Assembly: GCF_023035875.1 (NCBI RefSeq)
Contig: NZ_CP075395.1
Location: 1 to 34,741, forward strand
Direction: 5' to 3'
Length of the DNA stretch: 34,741 nt
DNA from: Borrelia puertoricensis
GTDB taxonomy: Bacteria > Spirochaetota > Spirochaetia > Borreliales > Borreliaceae
The notes under the pieces were generated by a model. The model did no database searches. It saw only the letters and a list, made by a program, of their open reading frames with translations, and was not told the origin of the DNA. Numbering within the stretch: position 1 is the first letter of the stretch; each line of letters opens with the position of its first letter. Position numbers and translations under genes: made by a program. Shown piece by piece: positions 26,473 to 34,715 of this stretch.

Positions 26473-27102
26473 ATGAAAAGAATTACTTTATGTGCGTTAT
26501 TTTTGACTTTATTTTTACTTATTTCTTGTAATACTTCAGGGTCTGCTACTAAAGATGGGCAGGCTGCTAAATCTGATGGCACTATTATTGACCTAGTTAC
26601 AATAACTAATAACATAAAAGACTCTGTTGCTTTTGCTAAAGATGTTAAAGAAATTCATACTTTAGTTAAGTCCGTTGATGAGTTTGTTAAGGGTATTGGA
26701 AAAAAGCTTAAGAAGGATGATGGCACTTTAGAAGATGAGAAAAATGATAATAATGGACAATTAGTTGTAGGGGTGTATAGCTTAGTATCGGGTATAGATA
26801 CTAAATTGGCATCATTAGAAAAAAAAGTTGGGCTTTCTAGTGATTTGAAGGCAAAAATTGCTGGTGTAAAGGCAAAAATTAAACCATTTTTGGATAAATT
26901 GAAAGATGATGATCTTTGTAAAAAAGATGTTACTGATGCTCATATAAAAAATGCCATAGATAAAAACGATAATACTGGAGGGAAAGGTAAGGCAGAACTT
27001 ATTGCCTTGAACACAGAAATTGATGAGTTATTAACGGCTGCTGAAGCTGAAGTAAAGTCTGCTATTAAGGAGCTTACAACTCCTGTTAAACCCTCTAACT
27101 AG
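26473..27102 (+). CDS. Variable small protein (Vsp) lipoprotein, right arm
   Basis: The 209-residue Vsp has a signal peptide ending LLISC (Cys19), then NTSGSATKDGQ and VTITNNIKDSVAFAKDVKEI. The C-terminus ends AAEAEVKSAIKELTT. It is intact. The start at 26473 has AAGGAGG at 26457-26463 and the CACGTG spacer. It is the most divergent of the three vsp genes in the middle third (LSSDLKAKIAGVKAKIKPFL) and carries an extra internal cysteine (DDDLCKKD), unusual for a mature Vsp. The vsp-type terminator follows. Confidence 0.88.
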   Translation: MKRITLCALFLTLFLLISCNTSGSATKDGQAAKSDGTIIDLVTITNNIKDSVAFAKDVKEIHTLVKSVDEFVKGIGKKLKKDDGTLEDEKNDNNGQLVVGVYSLVSGIDTKLASLEKKVGLSSDLKAKIAGVKAKIKPFLDKLKDDDLCKKDVTDAHIKNAIDKNDNTGGKGKAELIALNTEIDELLTAAEAEVKSAIKELTTPVKPSN

Positions 27103-27174
27103 AGATAAATTATTATTATAAGATTAGTTTTTAATTAATAGTAATTTTCTTATAAAATAAAGTCTATAAATAAT

Positions 27175-27208
27175 AAGCTAAGAGTTTTCTTCTCTTAGCT
27201 TTTTTTGT
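27175..27208 (+). terminator. vsp-type terminator
   Basis: AAGCTAAGAG (27175-27184) and CTCTTAGCTT (27192-27201) arms have a 7-nt loop and a T-run to 27207. This is a textbook intrinsic terminator. Confidence 0.85.
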
Positions 27209-27238
27209 TTCTTTTATTCTTCCTTTATTTGCTTTACT

Positions 27239-28279
27239 ACTTTATTTTTACTTCTTAGCTGTGGCAGTGGACATCAGTCTACTAATGGTGGTGGAGCTGC
27301 TACAGGAGGGAGCAGTTTAAGTTCTGTCCTCATGGATATAGGTAGAAGTGCTGAGAATGCTTTTTATTCTTTTTTAGATTTACTCTCTGATACATTAGGA
27401 TTCAGAGTAACTAAAGATACAAAGAAGAGTGATGTAGCCAGTTATTTTAACAGTCTAGGTGCTAAGCTTGGAGAAGCATCAGATGAATTAGAAAAGGTAG
27501 CAGTAAAAACAACAGCAGGTTCTGATAAAGATAGCCTATTAAACAAGGTAATTAAGGAATCAGTTGATTCTGCTAAGGCTACTTTAAACACATTGAAAAC
27601 TCATTTAGATTCCTTAAAAGATATCGGTGATGCTAATAACAAGGTAGTAGGTGAGGTGGCTTCCCAACAAAGTGGAGTAGCAGCAAGTACAGATGAATTA
27701 AAAATAGCTCTTAAGGCTCTTCAAGGAATAGTGAACACGGCTAAGACACAACAAGTTAAAGAGCTAAACACAAGTAGTGTGACATTAGCTTCAAATTCAA
27801 TAGGAGTTGATGCAAAAGATGGAGCTAAGGTCTTAACAGCAGGTGATAATGCAGGAGCAGCTGCGGGAGATAAAGCCGCATTAATAGTATCATCAGTGAG
27901 TGGAGAAGAAATATTAGCAGCTATTGTTAAATCAGTTGAAGGAGATGCAACTGGAACAATAGGAGGCAATGTAAATCAGGATACAAGTGCATTGAAGTTT
28001 GCAAGAGGAGGAGCTACTGCAGATCATTTAGCACAAGATGCAGCGTTAGCAAGTGCGGTGAGTGGAGGAATAGCACTACGTTCTTTAGTTAAAGATGGTA
28101 AATTAGCTGCTAATAATAATAACGATAACAAAGCAGTAGAAGCGGCAGGAATAACAGCGGTAAATAAACTATTAGTAGCGGTAGAGGATCTAATTAAAAA
28201 GACAGTAAAGAATGTGCTTAAAACAGCAAAAGAAAAAATAGATGAGGCAAGAGCTCCAAAAGCAGCAGCTCAGCAATAA
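27239..28279 (+). pseudogene. Silent beta-type vlp cassette (no start codon), otherwise open
   Basis: The frame is open from [12 protein letters not shown] (27239) to the TAA at 28279, about 346 residues. The codon that should be ATG of MTLF is ACT, and no leader or Shine-Dalgarno precedes it; the vsp terminator ends 30 nt upstream. An internal ATG at 27332 has no lipoprotein signal and is unlikely to be used. Beta features are SSLSSVLMDIGRSAENAFYS, SVSGEEILAAIVKS, GGIALRSLVKDGKL and a tail ARAPKAAAQQ. The undamaged body makes it a ready donor for gene conversion. Confidence 0.8.
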
Positions 28280-28316
28280 AAATAGATAATTAAATTAATT
28301 ACTTAAAATTAAAATT

Positions 28317-28354
28317 AGAAGGCAATCTTAGATTTATATCTAAGATTGCCTTCT
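28317..28354 (+). repeat. Beta-type 3' hairpin (perfect 17-bp stem)
   Basis: AGAAGGCAATCTTAGAT and its exact inverse flank a 4-nt loop. No T-run follows, so it may serve as a recombination or RNA-end element as much as a terminator. Confidence 0.7.
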
Positions 28355-28386
28355 ATATTGTTGTAATTAAACTTAAGAAGTTAAAT

Positions 28387-29372
28387 TAGCTTCTTAATCT
28401 AAAAATTTCTTTCTTTGATTTACTTATTAAGATAGGTCAAGGATTTCAAGAGATTTTTGGCATCTTTGGTAATGCTATTGGAGACGCTTTGGGACTTACA
28501 GCAGTTAAATCCGGTGACAAGAGAAGTAAAGTTGGTGAACACTTTAAGACTATAGGAAATGAACTTTCAACTACTAAGAATAAGTTAAATGAGCTATCAG
28601 GTGAAATATCTGAAGCAAAAAATGCTAATAGTAGCACAATTGAATCTGTTAAGAGAGTAATTAAAGGTGCTAATGATGCTTTTGAACAACTAATTGAGGC
28701 TCTAACTACACTTGCTAGTGTAACTAATGATAGTGCTGATATTGGTGATACCGCTAGTGTTGGTGCTGCAGTTGCTGCTGATGAGGCTAGCGTTAAAACT
28801 TTTATTGAAGAAGTTAAAGCTATTATTGAGGCTGCCGAAAAGTCTGGTGTAAAGATTAATGCTGGAAATTCTGGTAGTCCAGTGGCTGCTGGTGATGATA
28901 AGGCAGGAGCAGCTCTTGCAAAGTCTGGTGCTGCTGCAGCTGCTAACTCTGGTCCTAATCTAGCTGAAGAGGTATCAAAAGCAGATCCATGGGCTATGAT
29001 TAGTAAGATTAAAGATGCTAAGATTGATGCTGCACTTGTTGCAGGCAATGCTAATGAAGCTGGAGCGCTAGCTACTAAAATTGATGCTGCTAATACTGGT
29101 GCTAAAAGTAATGCTGACCTAGTAGCTGCTGTTGCACTAAAGGCTATGGCTAAGGGTGGTAAATTTAGTAATGCTGCTAATAAGATGGTGCAGTTAAAGC
29201 CGCTGCTGTAACTGCTGTAAATAAGATGCTAGGGATACTTGACTTGATAATTAGAAAAACAGTAGCAAGCGAACTAGATAAGATAAGAAAAGCTGTTAAG
29301 GGAATACAGTACTCTGAGACTACTACTGAAACAACTGAAGCTAGTTCTACTCAACCTACTGTTACTAAATAA
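28387..29372 (+). pseudogene. Silent gamma-type vlp cassette, truncated and frameshifted
   Basis: Homology to gamma vlp begins near 28387, after the position of the lipobox, so start, signal peptide and cysteine are all absent. The body reads from [20 protein letters not shown] through ELSGEISEAKNANSSTIESV to [10 protein letters not shown], where a one-base deletion near 29185 shifts the frame. The remaining codons ([20 protein letters not shown], tail STQPTVTK) read correctly in the next frame to TAA at 29370-29372. It follows the silent beta cassette after its hairpin. A 3' hairpin element follows. Confidence 0.75.
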
Positions 29373-29390
29373 ATTATCTAATTAAATAAT

Positions 29391-29450
29391 CTAAATAAAG
29401 TCATTTGAGGAAAACTATTTCTCTATTCATGAGATTCGTTTTCCTTTTAT
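29391..29450 (+). repeat. 3' homology (DHS-like) hairpin element, copy 9
   Basis: It lies between the silent gamma cassette and the intact beta vlp. GAGGAAAAC and GTTTTCCTTTTAT arms enclose TCTCTATTCATGAGA. Confidence 0.75.
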
Positions 29451-29494
29451 TTATCTCTAGCTTTTTCTTTAGGTTAATAAGGAGGCACGTGATA

Positions 29495-30556
29495 ATGAAA
29501 AGAATTACTTTATGTGCGTTATTAATAACTTTATTTTTACTTCTTAGCTGTGGTAGTGGACATCAGTCTGCTAATGGTGGTGGGGCTGCTACAGGAGGGA
29601 GCAGTTTAAGTTCAGTTCTCATGGATATAGGTAGAAGTGCTGAGAATGCTTTTTATTCATTTTTAGAGTTACTATCCGGTACATTAGGCTTTACTGCTAA
29701 ATCAACTACAAAGAAGAGTGATGTAGGGGGTTATTTTAACAGTCTAGGTGCGAAGCTTGGACAAGCATCAGAAGAGTTAGAACAAGTAGCAGTTAAAGCA
29801 ACAGCAGGTATTGATACAAGCGATGCATCTAAAAATCCTATTAGAGTAGCTATTGATTCTGCTAAGGCTACTTTAAACACATTAAAAACTCATTTAGACT
29901 CTTTAAAAGATATAGGTGATGCTAAAGTAGTAGGAGATGCAGCAAGTGATGCTGCAGGAACAGCTGCAGATGAAACTGAATTAAAGAAAGCATATAATTC
30001 ATTGAAAGGAATAGTGGAAACAGCTACTACAGAAGGTATTTCAAAGCCAAAAGTAGGAGCAACAACATTAAAAGTAGATAATGCAGATAATAAGGATGGT
30101 GCTAAAATATTGGCTACAGACAACAAACCAGCAGCAACTGATGCAGCTAAGGCAGCAGCAATACTAGCAACAGTAAGTGGTGAAGAAATTCTAGACTCAA
30201 TAGTTAAATCAGGAGAAAGTGATGCAGCACTAGCAGCAGCTGCAAATGGAAGTACAACTGCCATTTCTTTTGCTAAAGGAGGATCAGCTGCTAATTTAGC
30301 AGGTGCAGATACTGCAAAGGCAGCAGCAGTAGCAGGAGGGGTAGCATTACGTTCTTTAGTTAAGACAGGTAAATTAGCATCTGCAGCAGCTGGACAAGGA
30401 GGACAAGGAGAAGTACAAAAAATCGGAGTAACAGCAGCAAACAAACTACTAGGAGCAGTAGAGGATGTAATTAAAAAGGCAGTGAAAAATGTTCTTGAGA
30501 AAGCAAAAGAAAAAATAGATGAAGCAAGAGCTCCAAAACCAGCAGGTCAGAAGTAA
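29495..30556 (+). CDS. Beta-type variable large protein (Vlp), intact
   Basis: The 353-residue surface lipoprotein has a full signal peptide ([19 protein letters not shown], Cys19), then GSGHQSANGGGAATGGSSLS. Beta-type features are VLMDIGRSAENAFYSFLELL, TTKKSDVGGYFNSLGAKLG, TVSGEEILDSIVKS, GGVALRSLVKTGKLAS and the tail ARAPKPAGQK. The start at 29495 follows GGAGGCACGTGATAATG. It is the only undamaged beta gene in the window. Its middle (about residues 165-235) is almost identical to the broken beta cassette at 7312-8345, which points to recent sequence exchange between the two arms. Confidence 0.9.
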   Translation: MKRITLCALLITLFLLLSCGSGHQSANGGGAATGGSSLSSVLMDIGRSAENAFYSFLELLSGTLGFTAKSTTKKSDVGGYFNSLGAKLGQASEELEQVAVKATAGIDTSDASKNPIRVAIDSAKATLNTLKTHLDSLKDIGDAKVVGDAASDAAGTAADETELKKAYNSLKGIVETATTEGISKPKVGATTLKVDNADNKDGAKILATDNKPAATDAAKAAAILATVSGEEILDSIVKSGESDAALAAAANGSTTAISFAKGGSAANLAGADTAKAAAVAGGVALRSLVKTGKLASAAAGQGGQGEVQKIGVTAANKLLGAVEDVIKKAVKNVLEKAKEKIDEARAPKPAGQK

Positions 30557-30592
30557 ACTAGATAGTTAGATTAATTACTTAAAATTAATATT

Positions 30593-30629
30593 AGAAGGCA
30601 AGCTTAGAGATAAATCTAAGATGCTTTCT
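30593..30629 (+). repeat. Beta-type 3' hairpin, imperfect copy
   Basis: AGAAGGCAAGCTTAGA and TCTAAGATGCTTTCT arms are a mutated version of the perfect stem at 28317. No T-run follows. Confidence 0.6.
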
Positions 30630-30660
30630 ATATTGTTGTAATTAAACTTAAGAAGTTAAA

Positions 30661-31649
30661 TTGGCTGCTGAGAGTAAGAATACTTTCTTAGATTCATTAG
30701 TTAAGATAGGTCATGGGTTTTACGAGATTTTGGCATCTTTGGTAATGCTATTGGAGACGCTTTGGGACTTACAGCAGTTAAATCGGGTGACAAGAGAAGT
30801 AAGGTTGGTGAACACTTTAAGACTATAGGTGATGGGCTTACAACTACTAAGAATAAGTTAAATGAGCTATCAGGTGAAATATCTGAAGCAAAAAATGCTA
30901 ATAGCAGCACAATTGAAGCTGTTAAGAATGCAATTATCAGTGCTAGTGATGTCTTTGAACAACTAATTTCTGCTTTAACTAAACTTGCTGATGTAACTAA
31001 GGACGATTCTCCGATTGGTGATACCGCTAGTGCTGCGGCTGCAGTTGCTGCTGATAAGCCTAGTGTTGATGCTATTATTAAAGAAGTTAAAGCTATTATT
31101 GATGCAGCAAAGAAATCTGGAATAGAAATCAAGTCTGGAACCGCTGGTAATGCAGTAAATGCTGCTGCTGCAAGTGTTCCTGCTGCAATTGGGAGTAATA
31201 ATGCAGGTCAGGGGGCTGGTGATAAATTAGCAGCTGAAGTAGCTAAGGCTGATCCATGGGTAATGATTGAGAAGATGAAAAATTCTACAACTGATACCGC
31301 TGTTCTTGCTGGTAACGATAAAGACGCTGGAACATTAGCTACTGGTACTCCAGCTGATGCTAATGGTGCTAAGGCAGCTACTAATGCCAACCTAGCAGCT
31401 GCCTTAGCTCTTAAAGCTATGACTAAGACTGGTAAGTTTACTGCTAAGCATGATGATGCTACTGAAGTTGCTATTGTTAAAGCAGTAGCAGTAAGTGCTG
31501 TAAATAAGGTACTAGGAGTGCTTGATTTTATAATTAGGAAAACAGTATCAAGCAATCTAGATAAGATAAGAGAAGCTGTTAAGGGAATAAAGTACTCTGA
31601 AACTATTACTGAAGCTAGTACTACTACTCAACCTGCTGCTACTAAGTAA
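30661..31649 (+). pseudogene. Silent gamma-type vlp cassette, truncated, one-base deletion
   Basis: It begins after the lipobox position (AAESKNTFLDSLVKIGHGFY). A T is missing from the run near 30729-30732 (GAGATTTTGG instead of GAGATTTTTGG), shifting the frame. From 30762 the frame is open to 31649 with a full gamma body (ELSGEISEAKNANSSTIEAV, NKVLGVLDFIIRKTVSSNLD, tail TTTQPAATK). With no leader, signal peptide or start it must be a donor or remnant. Its arrangement behind a beta gene repeats that at 27239-29372, so the beta-gamma pair has been duplicated. Confidence 0.78.
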
Positions 31650-31670
31650 ATTATCTAATTAAATAATCTA

Positions 31671-31730
31671 CTAAATAAAGTCATTTGAGGGAAACTCTTC
31701 TTTTTATAAGAATTGTTTGCCTTCTTTGCA
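31671..31730 (+). repeat. 3' homology (DHS-like) hairpin element, copy 10
   Basis: It marks the outer end of the right vlp array. The arms are partly degraded (GGGAAACT and TGTTTGCCTTC). Confidence 0.6.
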
Positions 31731-31735
31731 TTTTG

Positions 31736-31832
31736 GTGATGCATTAAATACTTGTACTAAAGATAAGTAGACAGGGTCTGGTTAAACCTTTTTAACTAAG
31801 GGCAAATGATTATTATAAGATTAGTTTTGTTT
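31736..31832 (+). pseudogene. vsp relic, right flank of the archive
   Basis: TTGTACTAAAGATAAG resembles the start of mature Vsp. GGTTAAACCTTTTTAACTAA, then ATTATTATAAGATTAGTTTT, match the stop region of intact vsp genes. The body is deleted. It mirrors the relic at 4935-5025. Confidence 0.5.
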
Positions 31833-32092
31833 AGTAAATGCGTAGAATTATTCGGAAAGTAAAGGTAGGAACGAGGTTTCTTAGTTTTTGTTTTTATTGA
31901 ATGATATGTTTATTTTGGTTAATTGTTTTTAATTATTTATTTTTTTAAAGCGTAAATTGGATGTAATTGATTACAAGTTTTATATTAAGATTATATTTTT
32001 GTTCTTTATTGTATAAATTTACTTAATGAAATAGTTTTGTTGTGTTTTTAAGTAGGTCAAAGTGAGATTATTGTATTATTTTAATAATTTAT
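31833..32092. other. Gene-free AT-rich stretch
   Basis: No coding sequence or strong repeat is seen. It lies between the vsp relic and the promoter of the right coiled-coil lipoprotein, and its right part corresponds loosely to 4841-4934. Confidence 0.4.
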
Positions 32093-32195
32093 TTGCAATT
32101 TAAAATAAAAGGTATATATTTACCAGTAATTGTTATTATATTTCAACTATCGAGATTCAATAATTAAATGATTTGATATCCCAGGAGGGGGAGAT
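32093..32195 (+). promoter_or_regulatory. Promoter and leader of the right coiled-coil lipoprotein
   Basis: TTGCAA (32093-32098) and TATATT (32115-32120) are 16 bp apart. The downstream leader and CCCAGGAGGGGGAG Shine-Dalgarno match the inverted block at 4739-4840. Confidence 0.5.
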
Positions 32196-33071
32196 ATGAA
32201 GAGAAGTATTTTATCAGTATGTATGTTAACATTATTATGTTTGTTATCATGTGATATAAATGTCCTTAATGATTTGCTAGACAAAGCAAGAGAAAAGTTT
32301 TTAGATGAAAGCAAAGATAATAAAGATTTAAACGCTAGAGAAGGAAATCAAGAGATTGAAGAAGAGCAAGCAGATATTGTTGTAAGGATTGAAGAAGGTG
32401 TAGAAATAAATAAGAACTTACAACGAGAAGGTATTGAATTAAGTCTTAAAGAGGAAAGACTTGAAGAGGTAGTAGAGCAACAGTTTGTATCTCAATCTAA
32501 TGCATTAACTAAGGAGCAAGAGAATGAGCTTTATTCTCAAGAGATCAAGGCTAATGATATTAGGAGCAAAGTTAATAGTAAATTGGCAACTATTGAGGCA
32601 ATGCATAGGGAGGTAAGTGCATCAGTATTAAAGCTTGAGAGTATGAAGACTGATATTATGAAAGCTAAGTCTGATCTTGATAGGGCAAGGAGTTCTTCTA
32701 GAAATGGTATTGATCAAAATGTTAAGATAAAGTTAGATCAAGCAATTGAGAATGTTAGATCAAGTAGTAATATTGCGATGATATTATATAAAGATGCAGT
32801 TAATGGATTAGAACATGCAAGAAGTAGTGTTGAACATGCAAGAGGTCTTACGGAGTCTGCTTTAGATGAGTTAAGATATTTGAGGTCAAGTAATTATTAT
32901 TATGTTATACGTTATTATTATCTATCAGATGCAAAAACTAGTTTGAATAGAGCAGAAGATATGTTTGCTAAAGTAGAATCAGAGATGGATAATCTTAGAA
33001 ATGCGATGAAGCAGGCAGAGGAAGCGTTTGTTGCTTTAAAGAGTGCACATCAAGCATTAGGGTTGAAGTAG
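32196..33071 (+). CDS. Coiled-coil surface lipoprotein, right copy
   Basis: The 291-residue lipoprotein has a signal peptide almost identical to that of the left copy (Cys19), then DINVLNDLLDKAREKFLDES and an acidic tether. From about residue 105 it is long helices with regular Ala/Leu/Ser spacing (KADLERA-like segments such as DIMKAKSDLDRARSS and GLEHARSSVEHARGL) and a Tyr-rich insert (SSNYYYVIRYYYLSD) at about residues 229-243. Compared with the left paralogue (3830-4738), leader and N-terminus are conserved while the body has diverged, as expected for surface proteins under immune or ligand-driven change. Family not recognised. Confidence 0.8.
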   Translation: MKRSILSVCMLTLLCLLSCDINVLNDLLDKAREKFLDESKDNKDLNAREGNQEIEEEQADIVVRIEEGVEINKNLQREGIELSLKEERLEEVVEQQFVSQSNALTKEQENELYSQEIKANDIRSKVNSKLATIEAMHREVSASVLKLESMKTDIMKAKSDLDRARSSSRNGIDQNVKIKLDQAIENVRSSSNIAMILYKDAVNGLEHARSSVEHARGLTESALDELRYLRSSNYYYVIRYYYLSDAKTSLNRAEDMFAKVESEMDNLRNAMKQAEEAFVALKSAHQALGLK

Positions 33072-33144
33072 TACTAGGGGTAAAATACCTAATCTTCCAT
33101 AATTTTATTTGTTATGACTTTTTATAAGTAGCATAAATTGAGTT

Positions 33145-33184
33145 TATTAGCTTGAGTTTTAAGGTTCAAGCTAATAAGTTTATT
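33145..33184 (+). terminator. Hairpin after the right coiled-coil lipoprotein
   Basis: TTATTAGCTTGA and TCAAGCTAATAA form a perfect 12-bp stem with a 10-nt loop, about 75 nt after the stop. Confidence 0.65.
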
Positions 33185-33332
33185 ACTGTATGAATTAACA
33201 CAAAAAAATAGTAAAAAGTATTAATGTAATATCTTAAGAGAGCTAAAGTCAAATGGTTTTACCTATTTTAATAAAGACTTGAATCTTATTCAAAGTGCTA
33301 TATCTTTAATATTAGTTTTAAAGGAGAGAGAA

Positions 33333-34502
33333 ATGAAATTCAAAAATAAATATGTAGCTTTGGGATTACTTTTGAGTTTTATCAGTTGTGATTTATTCAT
33401 GAATGATGAAATGAAAGAAAAATCTCTTGATTTGGTTGATAAGGTGACCTCTATCTTAGATGCTAGCGAAAAATCTATTGGAAAGTCTACAAAAAAAAGA
33501 AGAAAAGTTTCCAAAAAGAGACTTTCTGCTAGTCGTGTTAAGAGGTCTGGTAATAATAGTAATTTAGTACAAAATGTAATGTCAGATGATATGACTAGTG
33601 ATCTTCAAAATGATGTACATCAGGATAATGTGGTAAAGAAATCTACACTTGAGGATAGTCTTGAAATAAATGATGGTCTTATTAATGAGGAAATCCCAAG
33701 AGTTAAATTATCAAGTAAAAAATCTGAGCTTAGAGAAAAGGGGATACAAAATCAACAAAATGCAGAGAATAAAGATTTAATCACCACTGGTGTTTCAACA
33801 GTGTATGGTTCCTCTTATGATCATGCAAAAATGGTTTATGGAAGTTCAACTTTCCTTAGCAGTGAAAGTGGTGAATTGAAGGAGACTATTGAAAGGAATG
33901 AAATTGATTTTACTATAGACTCTGATTTAAGACCAGAAGATATTGCAGGTTCAAACACTGTTTCATACACAGATGAGATAGAGGAAGAAGATTATGATCA
34001 ATACTATTTGGAAGATGATGAAGATAAATATGATGAAGAGGAGACAAGGTTAGACAATAGATATAAGTCCTATCTGGAAGGTGTTAGATATAATGTAGGT
34101 TCAGCAATTGGCATAATTGATAAGGTGTATAATAATTACAGATTATTTGAGGAGCAAAGAACAAGAATGTATTCTACACGTCTTGATGCTGATACCAAAG
34201 CTCAAGCTAAAAAAGAAGCTGAAAAGTTTACAAAGCAAAAACTTGAGAAAGATCTTAATGCCCTGTTAAACTATATTCAAGTGAGTGCAAAGACCGCAAC
34301 AAATTTTGTATACATAATGGAAATACATGCAAAAAGCAGATTGGATAAACTTGCAACAGAAGTGAAATCTTTAATTTCAAAGGTCCAAGGACAATCTAAT
34401 CCATATGAAGCATATAAAGCAATAGTATCCCCAATCCTACAAATGAAAGATTCTCTTAAGGTAGTGCAGGGAGCTGTTGATAAAGATGGTCCTTGGTATT
34501 AG
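33333..34502 (+). CDS. fbp: BBK32/Fbp-family C1r- and fibronectin-binding lipoprotein, intact
   Basis: The 389-residue surface lipoprotein starts at the ATG after AAGGAG (33321-33326), giving the signal peptide MKFKNKYVALGLLLSFISC (Cys19). It aligns along its length with BBK32 of B. burgdorferi. The tether is basic; the disordered centre keeps the fibronectin-binding segment (SGELKETIERNEIDFTIDSD, LRPEDIAGSN, DEIEEEDYDQYYLEDD). The C-terminal helical domain runs from TRLDNRYKSYLEGVRYNVGS to DGPWY. BBK32 residues R248 and K327, needed to inhibit complement C1r, correspond without gaps to R283 (MYSTRLD) and K362 (YEAYKAIV), so both activities are predicted. In relapsing-fever species this family is called Fbp (A, B or C); the subtype here is not certain. 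Confidence 0.92.
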   Translation: MKFKNKYVALGLLLSFISCDLFMNDEMKEKSLDLVDKVTSILDASEKSIGKSTKKRRKVSKKRLSASRVKRSGNNSNLVQNVMSDDMTSDLQNDVHQDNVVKKSTLEDSLEINDGLINEEIPRVKLSSKKSELREKGIQNQQNAENKDLITTGVSTVYGSSYDHAKMVYGSSTFLSSESGELKETIERNEIDFTIDSDLRPEDIAGSNTVSYTDEIEEEDYDQYYLEDDEDKYDEEETRLDNRYKSYLEGVRYNVGSAIGIIDKVYNNYRLFEEQRTRMYSTRLDADTKAQAKKEAEKFTKQKLEKDLNALLNYIQVSAKTATNFVYIMEIHAKSRLDKLATEVKSLISKVQGQSNPYEAYKAIVSPILQMKDSLKVVQGAVDKDGPWY

Positions 34503-34536
34503 AAAGTAATAATCCTATTATTATTTTAGATTTAAC

Positions 34537-34568
34537 AAAAAGGCTACGTAAAATTGTAGCCTTTTTTT
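34537..34568 (+). terminator. Intrinsic terminator of fbp
   Basis: AAAAAGGCTAC and GTAGCCTTTTTTT form a perfect stem with an 8-nt loop and T-run, 35 nt after the fbp stop. Confidence 0.9.
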
Positions 34569-34715
34569 AATTTAAAGATATTATTTATTAGTGTATTATC
34601 AATGATATAAGATTTTCAGATGAGAAAACTACAGAAATTGGGCTTTCTTTATTTAGAGAAGTAACCTTTTACTAAATGCAGTGTATAATTATGCTATTAT
34701 TAGAGACATCTAAAA

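Noticed and set aside
27332..28279. Using the internal ATG at 27332 as a true start of a beta vlp
   Set aside because: Homology continues upstream through the lipobox to 27239, and starting at 27332 would give a Vlp without signal peptide. It is better described as a start-less cassette.
5122..31649. A classical telomeric vlp expression site on this plasmid
   Set aside because: The genes nearest both telomeres are fbp-type lipoproteins, and no vlp/vsp shows a convincing promoter. The expression site is probably on another plasmid.
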